A DNA stretch of 64,000 bases from Amycolatopsis sulphurea. Its GTDB lineage: Bacteria > Actinomycetota > Actinomycetes > Mycobacteriales > Pseudonocardiaceae. A program made the position numbers and the translations under genes. This document shows, in pieces, positions 24,671 to 32,617 of the stretch. The notes under the pieces were generated by a model, which was not told the DNA's origin, did not search any database, and saw only the letters and a program-made list of their open reading frames with translations. The stretch is taken from positions 2,294,001 to 2,358,000 of the forward strand of contig NZ_PDJK01000002.1 of NCBI RefSeq assembly GCF_002564045.1. Direction: 5' to 3'. Position 1 is the stretch's first letter. Every line of letters begins with the position of its first letter.

Positions 24671-27600
24671 ATGCAGACCTGGGCAAAGCGCGGACTCCAG
24701 ACCGCGTTGGTCACGGGTGGGTTGCTGATGCTGGGCACCGGCATCGCTTCGGCAGACGAGAACGTCAACCCGGACACCCCGGCCTCCCCGCTCGACCTGA
24801 ACGTCACCGTGCCGATCGACACCGGCAACAACGCCATCGGCACCCCGCTGGGTCAGATCAACGTCCCCGGATACAAGGGCGAGATCAGCACGAAGCCGGT
24901 CACCTCCGCGGTCAAGAAGGCGCTGTCCTCGGCGAAGGCGCCCGCCGGTGCGGCCGGCGCGCTGACCGGCGAGCTGCCCAAGACCGAGCAGACGCAAGCC
25001 TTCACGCCGTCCCACGACGTGCTCAAGGGCAACAAGATCGCCGGTGACCTGGTCGTCCCGGTGCAGATCGTGGACAACGCGGTCGGCGTGCTCGGCGACG
25101 CGCACGTCGAGGGCACCTCGCACGAGCAGAACTACAGCCACAACCAGGACATCGCCACCTCCGGCAAGAACTCCGCGCTGGCCGGCAACGTGGTCGCGCT
25201 GGACTGGGCGCTGCCGGTGCAGATCGCGGGCAACGGCGTCGGCCTGGCCGGCGGCAGCGGTGCGGTGCACGGCGGCTCGGCCAGCCAGAGCACCGCCGAG
25301 ACCGGCAACATCGACACCACCGGCAAGGGCTCCGGCCTCTCCGGCAACGTGATCGCCGGCCAGTTCGCCACCCCGGTCCAGGTGACCGGCAACGCCGCGT
25401 CCTGGATCCTCGGCAACGCCTACAGCGAGTACACCGCCGACACCTCGGCCACCTCCGGCGGCTCCGCCAAGACCAACGGCAAGGGCTCCTCGGTCAGCGG
25501 CAACGTGGTCGGCGCCCCGATCGCGCTGCCGATCAAGTTCAACGGCAACGCCGGCGGCGTGTGGGGCTCGGATGCCGACGCCAACTCCAGCTCGACGGCC
25601 GACGCCAAGGCCGGTGACAAGCGTCCGGGCAGCCTGCACGGCACGCCGACCTACCTGGAGACCGAGGGTGACGGCTCGTTCCTCGGCGGCAACGCGGTCG
25701 CCCCGCAGCTGAGCCCGGTCGCCAACGTGGCCTCGGTCGCCGGCTCGTGGATCGGCAACGCCACCACCGGCCAGGCACTCGACCGGCAGGGCTCCAGCCA
25801 CTCCAGCACCGTGGACTCCGGCGGCTTCATCAAGACCAGCGGCCAGGACGCGGCCGGCGCGGGCAACGTCGTCGACCCGGCTGTCGCGCTGCCCGTCGAG
25901 GCCTGCGGCGTCGGTGGCACTTACATCGGCAACGCGCACGCCGCGTGCGACAACACCACCCTCGTGAACGCCGGCAACGGCAGCTACACCCGCGGCAACG
26001 GCTCGGTGCTTTCGGGCAACATCGCCAACAGCCAGGTGGCGGGTGCCCCCGAGTTGCACGGCATCGCGGGCAGCCACATCGGGAACGCCTCCGCGACCTC
26101 CACCGAGGACAAGGTCGCCACCGCCGGCGGTTACGACGGCAGCCAGGGCAACGACTCGTCCGGCTCGGGCAACATCGTGCAGGTGCCGGTCGCCCTCCCG
26201 GCCGAGATCTTCGGTGTGGGCGGCTCGTTCATCGGGCAGGCCGAGGCCGAGGCCGCCGAGACCAAGGTCGTGCAGGCCGGCGGCGGTGGCAACACCGCGG
26301 ACGACAACGGCTTCCTGAGCTCGAACCTCGGCACCGTCCCGGTGTCCACCCCGGTGCAGCTGTTCGGCATCGGCGGCGCGCTCATCGGCCAGGGCCACGG
26401 CGAGGCCACCAACGACACCACCTCCACCGCGGGCTGGGACATCCACGGCAGCGGTCCCTCCGGTGCGGGCGCGGGCAACCTCATCGAGGTCCCGGTCTCG
26501 CTGCCGGTGCAGGGCCACGGCGTCGGTGGCGCGCTCGGCGGCATCGGCACCGGCTGGGCCGACAACCTGACCGACTCCACCGCCGGTGGCAACGCCTCCA
26601 CCGACGGCACCGCGGGCGCGATCGCCGGCAACATCGTGAAGGCGCCGGTCGCCGGTGCGGCCACGCTCTTCGCGGACGGGATCGCGGGCGCCGCGCTCGG
26701 CCACGGCGGCGGCACCAACGACGTCACCTCGACCTCGGGCGGCGACGCCGTGACCAACGGTGACGCGGGTGCGATCGCGGGCAACATCATCGGCGTGGAC
26801 CCGCTCGCGGTCGCGCAGGTGTTCGGCGACGCGGTGTCGGTCGTGGGCGTCTCCTCCGGCGACGGCGCGAACAACACCGTCGTGACCAACGCCGGGGACG
26901 ACACCACCTCGGGTGTGGAGGGTGCGCTCTCCGGCGACATCCTGGACCTCCCGGTCACCGCGGTGGCGCAGGTGTTCGGCGACGCGGTCGCCGTGGCCGG
27001 TGTCGCGGACGCGGTGGGCGACAACGAGCTGACCGCGTCCAACGGTGGCACTCCCACCACCGACGGTCCCGGCGACGCCCTGTCCGGCTACAACTTCTAC
27101 CACCCGCTCGGCGCGGTGGTACAGGTCTTCGGCCTGCCGCTGGAGCTGGTCGGGCGGGCCACCGCGGCGGCGACCAACGCCACCGAGATCGTGGACGAGC
27201 CGCAGATCAACGTGCCGATCGGGGGCGAGATGGCGGCCGACGAGCTGCCCGCGCTGCCGACCGCGGCCGCGCTGTCGAGCCTGACCGCGCTGCCTGCCGA
27301 CGGTGGCCTGCGGTCGCTGCCCATCGGCGGCGACCTGCCGGAGCTGCCCGCACTGCCGACCACGGCCGGACTGCCGGGCCTGCCCGCGCTGCCCGGTGCT
27401 GAGCAGCGTGCCGACCTGCCGTTGCAGGGGCTGTCCGCGCTCGGCCAGCTGGACCAGCTCAAGCGAGTGGCCCAGGTGAACAGCATCTCGCTGCCGACGG
27501 TCTCCGGCCTGAAGGACGGCGTCACGCTGCCTTCGGTCCCGGGCCTGCCGAAGCTGAAGGCCGGCGACGAGCGTGCCGACGTGCCGTCGCTGCCGGTCCA

Positions 27601-27754
27601 GCTGCCGCTGCAGACGGACCTGCCGACCCTGGCGCAGCTGCCGTCCGTGACCGCGGTGCCGACCACGCTGCCCACCACCATGCCGGCCAAGGCCGGTCCG
27701 CTGGGTGCGGTGCAGAGCGTCGTCGCGAAGGTGACCTCGTTCTTCAAGAAGTGA
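24671..27754 (+). CDS. Giant chaplin-like repeat secreted protein
   Basis: About 1027 residues. The ATG at 24671 follows AAAGGAG. The signal peptide (LQTALVTGGLLMLGTGIASA) is cleaved before DENVNP. The body has about 14 units of 45-60 residues, each with a core like SGNVV-x-PVALPVQ-x-x-GNGVG followed by a polar Gly/Ser/Thr/Asp spacer. This is the pattern of the chaplin domain (hydrophobic amyloid-forming coat proteins of aerial hyphae). Canonical chaplin domains have two Cys; here only one unit (VEACGVGG ... HAACDN) keeps a pair. From about residue 850 the repeats give way to a Leu/Pro-rich region with LPALP motifs. It ends VTSFFKK, with no sorting signal. It probably coats the cell surface. 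Confidence 0.8.
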   Translation: MQTWAKRGLQTALVTGGLLMLGTGIASADENVNPDTPASPLDLNVTVPIDTGNNAIGTPLGQINVPGYKGEISTKPVTSAVKKALSSAKAPAGAAGALTGELPKTEQTQAFTPSHDVLKGNKIAGDLVVPVQIVDNAVGVLGDAHVEGTSHEQNYSHNQDIATSGKNSALAGNVVALDWALPVQIAGNGVGLAGGSGAVHGGSASQSTAETGNIDTTGKGSGLSGNVIAGQFATPVQVTGNAASWILGNAYSEYTADTSATSGGSAKTNGKGSSVSGNVVGAPIALPIKFNGNAGGVWGSDADANSSSTADAKAGDKRPGSLHGTPTYLETEGDGSFLGGNAVAPQLSPVANVASVAGSWIGNATTGQALDRQGSSHSSTVDSGGFIKTSGQDAAGAGNVVDPAVALPVEACGVGGTYIGNAHAACDNTTLVNAGNGSYTRGNGSVLSGNIANSQVAGAPELHGIAGSHIGNASATSTEDKVATAGGYDGSQGNDSSGSGNIVQVPVALPAEIFGVGGSFIGQAEAEAAETKVVQAGGGGNTADDNGFLSSNLGTVPVSTPVQLFGIGGALIGQGHGEATNDTTSTAGWDIHGSGPSGAGAGNLIEVPVSLPVQGHGVGGALGGIGTGWADNLTDSTAGGNASTDGTAGAIAGNIVKAPVAGAATLFADGIAGAALGHGGGTNDVTSTSGGDAVTNGDAGAIAGNIIGVDPLAVAQVFGDAVSVVGVSSGDGANNTVVTNAGDDTTSGVEGALSGDILDLPVTAVAQVFGDAVAVAGVADAVGDNELTASNGGTPTTDGPGDALSGYNFYHPLGAVVQVFGLPLELVGRATAAATNATEIVDEPQINVPIGGEMAADELPALPTAAALSSLTALPADGGLRSLPIGGDLPELPALPTTAGLPGLPALPGAEQRADLPLQGLSALGQLDQLKRVAQVNSISLPTVSGLKDGVTLPSVPGLPKLKAGDERADVPSLPVQLPLQTDLPTLAQLPSVTAVPTTLPTTMPAKAGPLGAVQSVVAKVTSFFKK

Positions 27755-27771
27755 GTCGGGACTGACCCGGA

Positions 27772-27809
27772 CGGGCCCGGAAGCCACTCGGCTTCCGGGC
27801 CCGTTTTTC
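27772..27809 (+). terminator. Strong intrinsic terminator of the chaplin-like gene
   Basis: A 14-bp perfect stem, CGGGCCCGGAAGCC (27772-27785) with 27790-27803, a four-base loop ACTC, and TTTTTCTT after it. It also lies just beyond the stop of the convergent dioxygenase gene. Confidence 0.93.
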
Positions 27810-27817
27810 TTGTCCGG

Positions 27818-28597
27818 TCAGGCGAATTCGAGGGAGCGCTTGGCCAGGCCGTACCAGAATCCGTCGATCACCGTGCGGCCCTTGCCTTCGGCCGAACTCG
27901 CGCCGAGCGACACGAACAGCGGCGCGAAGTGCTCGATCTTCGGATGCGCGAGGGCCGCGGCCGGGGCTTTGTGCCGGAAGTCCAGCAGCGCGTCGAGGTC
28001 GCCGGAACCGAGTGCCTCGGCGCCCCAGTGGTCGAATTCCGCGGACCACTGCGGTGGCACGCCGTCGCTCCCGTCGACCTGGCGGAGCGCGCTGAGGTTG
28101 TGGGTGAAGAAACCGCTGCCGACGATCAACACTCCCTCGTCCCGCAACGGCGCCAGCTTCCGGCCGAGGTCGTAGAGCACCTGCGGATCGAGCGAGGGCA
28201 GCGAAATCTGCAGCACGGGTACGTCCGCACCGGGGTACATCTCCACGAGCGGTACGTACGCGCCGTGGTCGAGCCCGCGCTCCGGCGCGTCCTGCACCGG
28301 TGTGGCGGTCGAGTGCAGCAGCTTGCGTACCCGAGCAGCCAGCTCCGGTGCCCCGGGTGCGGCGTACTGCGCGCGGTAGTAGTGATCCGGAAAGCCCCAG
28401 AAGTCGTAGACCAGCGGCACCGTCGTGGTCGCGCCGAGCGTGAGCGGCGCCTCTTCCCAATGCGCCGACACGACGAGAATCGCCTGGGGCCGGGGCAATT
28501 CGGCGGACCAGGAGGCGAGCTGCCTGGTCCAGGTGACGTCGTCCGCGAGCGGTGGCGCCCCGTGGCTGAGGTAGAGGACCGGGGTCCGGGTCGCCAT
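27818..28597 (-). CDS. Class III extradiol dioxygenase (DODA/LigB type)
   Basis: A 259-residue cytoplasmic enzyme of the LigB-like family that includes 4,5-DOPA dioxygenase and YgiD. Likely metal ligands are His in YLSHGAPPL (about H13), in VVSAHWEEAP (about H46), and the Glu/His region LDHGAYVPL; a later His is in HFAPLFVSLG. The conserved GSGFFTHNL is also present. It would open an aromatic ring next to two hydroxyls using Fe(II) or Zn and O2. The physiological substrate is unknown. It stands alone, with no aromatic pathway genes around it. Confidence 0.88.
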   Translation of the reverse strand: MATRTPVLYLSHGAPPLADDVTWTRQLASWSAELPRPQAILVVSAHWEEAPLTLGATTTVPLVYDFWGFPDHYYRAQYAAPGAPELAARVRKLLHSTATPVQDAPERGLDHGAYVPLVEMYPGADVPVLQISLPSLDPQVLYDLGRKLAPLRDEGVLIVGSGFFTHNLSALRQVDGSDGVPPQWSAEFDHWGAEALGSGDLDALLDFRHKAPAAALAHPKIEHFAPLFVSLGASSAEGKGRTVIDGFWYGLAKRSLEFA

Positions 28598-28669
28598 GAC
28601 GGCCTCCAGTTGTTTGAAACTTCAACTACTAGCGTAGCCGACGTTCGCGGCTGGGGCGACATTCCCGGC

Positions 28670-29633
28670 TTACCCGCTGGTGGAACCGGACTCCCGCAGC
28701 TCACTCTCGATCATCGCCGCGAGCCGGACCCGGGACCCGTCGAGTCCGCCCCGCAAGGTGCCGTTGGCACCGGCCGCCGCGATGGCCGCGCGGATTTCCT
28801 CCTGCTGCGCGGCCGAGGTGCCGCGCCGGACGAGTTCGAGGCAGACCCGCAGAGCGTGCCACTGCTCGAAACTCGACCGCGACCGGCGGATCACCTCGGT
28901 CAGCAGGGGGAGCTTCGCGAGCTCGGGTTTCGCCCGCATGAGCCCGATCGCGGTGATCCGGTTGCCGTCCTGACCGGAACGGAAGAGCTGCTCGATCGCG
29001 TCCGCGCTGACGAAGTCGAACTCGGCCATCTTCCGGGCCTGCGCGACCAGCTCCTCCATGGCCTGGGTCCGAGCCTGGCCGTATGGGTTGTGCTCGCGTA
29101 CCGCTTCGTACTCGCTGGCAATCGACTCCGTCGCGGCGAACAGCAACTGTGCTTCCCGGCGCAGCCGCTCGGCCCCGGCCTGGTCACCGGATGCCTCGGC
29201 CTCCTCGGCTTCCCGCAGCTTCGCGGTCACCGCGCCGAGCTGGAGCTTGAACCCACCGCCCTCGACGCTTTCCAGCTGGTTGGCGAACAACGCGAGCGCG
29301 AGCAGCACGGTGCCGGCCGCCAGGGTGTCGGCAGAGTCGGTGTGGAGGGCCCTGCGCAGCTGCGGAGGGCTGTGAAGGGCCCCTTCACGGACCCGAAACC
29401 GGTCGGGCAGCCACGGCTCTGTCTGCTGATCACGGGCCCTCGACCAACTTTGCCGGGGCCCTGGTGCCCGCCGCGACCAGCGTGGCCGCCCCGGCGGAAT
29501 TGCTCGTCACGAACACCGCGACCGCACCCGCCACCAGCAAGGCGGCCCCGGCCAGAGCCACCACGACGCGAGCCCACCCCGGCGCCGCACCGGCCGTTAC
29601 CAACCGCCCCAGCGGCCGGGAAGACCTGGCCAT
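28670..29633 (-). pseudogene. Membrane-anchored coiled-coil protein gene split by a 127-bp palindromic element
   Basis: The 5' part (29633 to about 29456) encodes MARSSRPLGRLVTAG and a membrane helix (VVVALAGAALLVAGAVAVFV) and then runs into a stop inside the element. The 3' part continues with a second helix (VLLALALFANQLESVEGGG), a coiled-coil (AKLREAEEAEASGDQAGAERL) and a helical domain, and has its own possible GTG at 29308. Removing 29329-29455 joins the two in one frame, giving about 278 residues (VAAGTRAHTLAAGTVLLA at the join). The element is 127 bases long, so it also shifts the frame. I call it an insertion-broken gene; a split pair of expressed proteins is possible. Confidence 0.75.
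29329..29455. repeat. MITE-like palindromic element inside a gene
   Basis: The two ends are imperfect inverted repeats of about 31 bases. They begin CGGCAGAGTCGGT (plus strand, left) and CGGCAAAGTTGGT (minus strand, right) and share GAGGGCCC and CAGC further in. The centre holds GTGAAGGGCCCCTTCAC (29372-29388), also present at 9090-9106. No coding capacity. No clear target duplication is seen. Precise removal restores the interrupted reading frame. Confidence 0.75.
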
Positions 29634-29690
29634 TTTTTCCCCCGATCGACGCGCATCTCCCGCGGAGAGCGCCCTGCGCCTGGACCCGGT

Positions 29691-31094
29691 TTATTCGTGG
29701 GCCAGATCGGCGAACCGACTGTAGTGCAGCTGGTGGGCGACCACGATGGTGCTGGTCGGCCCGGCACGGTGCTTGGCCAGGATGAGGTCGGCCTCGCCGG
29801 CGCGGGGGTCGTCGCGTTCCCAGGCGTCCGGGCGGTTGATCAGGATGACGATGTCCGCGTCCTGCTCCAGCGAGCCGGACTCACGCAGGTCCGACAGCAT
29901 CGGCTTCTTGTCGGTGCGCTGTTCCGGCCCACGGTTGAGCTGGGAGATCGCGATCACCGGTACCTCGATCTCCTTGGCCAGCAGCTTGAGCTGCCGGGAG
30001 AACTCCGACACCTCCTGCTGCCGGGATTCGACGCGCTTACCGGAGGTCATCAGCTGCAGGTAGTCCACGACCACCAGCTTGAGATCGTGCCGCTGCTTGA
30101 GCCGGCGGGCCTTGGCGCGGATCTCCATCATCGTCATGTTCGGCGAATCGTCGACGAACAGCGGCGCCTCGGAGACCTCGCTCATCCGGCGGGCCAGCCG
30201 GGTCCAGTCCTCGTCGGACATCTTGCCGCCGCGCATGTCGGCGAGGCGGATCTTGGCCTCGGCCGAGAGCATCCGCATGACGATCTCGGTGCGGCTCATT
30301 TCCAGCGAGAACATCACCCCGGTCAGCCCGTGCTGGATGCACGCGGACCGGAGGAAGTCCAGCCCCAGCGTCGACTTGCCGACACCGGGGCGGGCCGCGA
30401 CGATGATCATCTGCCCGGGGTGCAGGCCGTTGGTCAGCTCGTCGAAATCGGCGAACCCGGTCGGGATGCCCTGCGACTGCCCGCCGCGCGAGGCGATCGC
30501 GTCGATCTCGTCCATGGTCGGCTGGAGCAGGTCCTCCAGCGCCACGTAGTCCTCACTGGTGCGCCGCTCGGTCACGTCGTAGATCGCGGCCTGCGCGCGG
30601 TCCACGACTTCGTCGATGTTGGCGCCGTCGGCCGCGGCCGCGCCGTAGCCGTACTGCACGATCCGGGTGCCCGCCTCGACGAGCCGGCGCAGCACCGCCT
30701 TCTCGGCCACGATCTCGGCGTAGTACCCCGCGTTGGCCGCGGTGGGCACGGTCGCGATCAGGGTGTGCAGGTAGGGGGCGCCGCCGACCCGGCCCAGCTC
30801 GCCGCGGCGCTCCAGCTCGGCGGACACGGTGATCGGGTCGGCGGGCTCGCCGCGCCCGTAGAGATCGAGCACGCAGTCGTACACCGCCTGGTGCGCGGGC
30901 CGGTAGAAATCGCCCGGACCGAGTGCCTCGATGACATCCGCGATCGCGTCCTTGGACAGCAGCATGCCGCCCAGCACGGACTGCTCCGCCGCGAGATCCT
31001 GCGGCGGCTGCCGGTCGAATCCACCGGGCCCGTCCTCACCCGGTCCCGGATCGGACTCCGCGTACACCGGACCGCGGTCGTCGGTCACCGCCAC
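29691..31094 (-). CDS. dnaB: Replicative DNA helicase
   Basis: A 467-residue hexameric helicase that unwinds DNA at the fork. The N-terminal domain starts at PPQDLAAEQSVLGGMLLS. The RecA-like domain has Walker A ARPGVGKST (about residues 234-242), Walker B LKLVVVDYLQLM, the QLNRGPEQR motif and the C-terminal Arg-finger region. No intein interrupts it, unlike M. tuberculosis DnaB. The frame stays open to 31427, but the GTG at 31094 with AGGAGG upstream gives the normal length. As in mycobacteria it lies near rpsF-ssb-rpsR-rplI, but here two ESX-type blocks separate it from rplI. Confidence 0.95.
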   Translation of the reverse strand: MAVTDDRGPVYAESDPGPGEDGPGGFDRQPPQDLAAEQSVLGGMLLSKDAIADVIEALGPGDFYRPAHQAVYDCVLDLYGRGEPADPITVSAELERRGELGRVGGAPYLHTLIATVPTAANAGYYAEIVAEKAVLRRLVEAGTRIVQYGYGAAAADGANIDEVVDRAQAAIYDVTERRTSEDYVALEDLLQPTMDEIDAIASRGGQSQGIPTGFADFDELTNGLHPGQMIIVAARPGVGKSTLGLDFLRSACIQHGLTGVMFSLEMSRTEIVMRMLSAEAKIRLADMRGGKMSDEDWTRLARRMSEVSEAPLFVDDSPNMTMMEIRAKARRLKQRHDLKLVVVDYLQLMTSGKRVESRQQEVSEFSRQLKLLAKEIEVPVIAISQLNRGPEQRTDKKPMLSDLRESGSLEQDADIVILINRPDAWERDDPRAGEADLILAKHRAGPTSTIVVAHQLHYSRFADLAHE

Positions 31095-31725
31095 CGCCCC
31101 GGACACCTCCTCGCCCGGCCGGAGAACCGGCCGGCCCTGTTCGTCGTGTGCTCGTCCTCGGCTTCGAACCGCGTCCGGTGCCGGTCCGCGCAGCGGAGCC
31201 GACGAGGCGAACACCTGTTCGAGTATGCCGGAATTCCACCGGCTTTCCCAGTCCTGCGCACGGCCCCTCCCCGATGATGGACCGGCCCCTGTGGTGCGCC
31301 GGACTGCCACGCCGGAGGCCACCGTGCGTACTGGCCGAGCCAGCACGCTAGATCCCCCGGAAGGACGAGCGCAATTCCGGCTGTTGATCGTGCTGTGGAT
31401 AGCCTGTGGATGACTGGGGGCAATCAATCACAGGTGTCGGCCAGCCTGTGGACAGAGTGGGGACAGTCTTCGGACGCCTCAGAAGAACCGCAGGTCAAAC
31501 CCTGTGTAGAGACTGTGGAGAACTTCCTGGAAACTCGTCCGGCGTGTCGCGCGGGACGGGTCCTTCGGCGTGTCGCGTCCGGGTGGTGACGGGGGCCTGT
31601 GGATAGGTGCTACGGAGGGTAGAGCGGATCCACGATGGGCTGAACGAAGGATGCGGCGGCCATTCGGCGCCGGTTTCGCTGCGTTCCGTGATCGGCGGGG
31701 AAAAGCGCAGGTAGCCGTCCCGGAA
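31095..31725. other. Long non-coding region upstream of dnaB
   Basis: About 630 bases with no credible gene. It contains the dnaB leader, five DnaA-box-like motifs (listed separately) and, at its far end, the terminator of the ESX cassette. Confidence 0.6.
31394..31606. promoter_or_regulatory. Cluster of DnaA-box-like motifs
   Basis: TGTGGANNN occurs at 31394 (TGTGGATAG), 31405 (TGTGGATGA), 31447 (TGTGGACAG), 31514 (TGTGGAGAA) and 31598 (TGTGGATAG). All are in the same orientation, reading TCCACA on the dnaB coding strand. TGTGGACAG is one base from the actinobacterial box TTGTCCACA. The cluster lies 300-510 bases upstream of dnaB. Confidence 0.5.
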
Positions 31726-31788
31726 TGAAAAATCCTGGTGGAGTTCACCGGACGGCCACCGGCGCGCGGCCGCGGGAGGAACTCCACC
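31724..31788 (-). terminator. Terminator of ESX cassette A
   Basis: On the minus strand GGTGGAGTTC pairs with GAACTCCACC (plus positions 31779-31788 and 31737-31746), with a long GC-rich loop, then AGGATTTTTCATT. It lies 16 bases after the stop of the EspG-like gene. Confidence 0.75.
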
Positions 31789-31804
31789 CGGAGTGTTCGT
31801 GTGG

Positions 31805-32617
31805 TCAGCCCAACGCGCTCTGCGCCGATCGCAGCCGCGCCGAGATCGCCTGCCGCGACCCGGGGGTGTAGACGAGCAGCGACTCCCGGCCCGGCCGTTC
31901 TTCCATCAGCCACCGGCCGTCGTCGGTGTCGATGAAGTTGACCGGTTTGGGGATCCGGCGCCGGGTGCCGTTGGGCGAGCGGACCGCGACGTAGAGCGCC
32001 CCGGACCCGGTGCGCGGCGCCTGCATGATCCGCTGGATCTCCTTCAGCGGCGACACCGGCTGGTCCCGGCGGTGGCCGGACTGCATGATCGAGCCGCGCG
32101 GCTCGTCGGCCGTGGCCGGCTTGCCGCTTTCGAACTCGGCCCGGCTGGTGACCAGCGTCTGCCCCGGCGGGGTCCGCGCGTCCGGGACGATGTCGAGGAA
32201 GGTCTCGAGCAGCCGGTCCGGCCGCTGCCGGGTGACCGCGATGGTCGGCATGCCGCTGACCCGGACGAGCCCGAAGCCGCCGCCGTTGCCGCTGCCCACC
32301 AACGCGGAGAAGGTGGCCGGGCTGCCGTCGGAGAACTCGCCGTCGAACCAGCCGTAGTACTCGATGTGCGGATGGGACAGGGAATCGATCAGCGCGAGCA
32401 GGTCGCGGTCCATGCCGCGAGGGCCCATCAGCCCGGCCTGCCGAAGCCCCGCGTTGACCTGCTCGTCGAGCTTGCGCTCGTCCTCCGGTACGTAGAACGC
32501 CGCGGTCTCACCGATGACCTGGTGCGGTTCCGCGCCTCGCCGCCGGATCAGGTTGCACAGGGTGTACGCCGTGAAGGTCACCGGCCCGTCGAGAGTGATC
32601 ACGTTGCCGGGCCTCAT
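31805..32617 (-). CDS. EspG-like ESX chaperone (cassette A)
   Basis: A 270-residue cytoplasmic protein of the ESX-secretion-associated EspG family, recognised by the overall pattern RPGNVITLDGPVTF, LRQAGLMGPRGMDRDLLAL, HIEYYGWFDG, GSGALYVAVRSPNGTRRR and FIDTDDGRWLM. EspG proteins bind the tip of PE-PPE-like substrates and keep them soluble for the ESX machine. Its ATG overlaps the stop of the WXG/PPE-like gene by four bases, which fits a dedicated chaperone-substrate pair. A paralogue lies in cassette B (45811-46557). Confidence 0.82.
   Translation of the reverse strand: MRPGNVITLDGPVTFTAYTLCNLIRRRGAEPHQVIGETAAFYVPEDERKLDEQVNAGLRQAGLMGPRGMDRDLLALIDSLSHPHIEYYGWFDGEFSDGSPATFSALVGSGNGGGFGLVRVSGMPTIAVTRQRPDRLLETFLDIVPDARTPPGQTLVTSRAEFESGKPATADEPRGSIMQSGHRRDQPVSPLKEIQRIMQAPRTGSGALYVAVRSPNGTRRRIPKPVNFIDTDDGRWLMEERPGRESLLVYTPGSRQAISARLRSAQSALG

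Noticed and set aside
29691..31094. Intein in dnaB
   Set aside because: Helicase motifs run without interruption and the length is that of an intein-free protein.
31394..31606. Chromosomal origin (oriC)
   Set aside because: DnaA-box-like motifs are present, but there is no dnaA or dnaN beside them, no AT-rich unwinding region, and the consensus match is partial.
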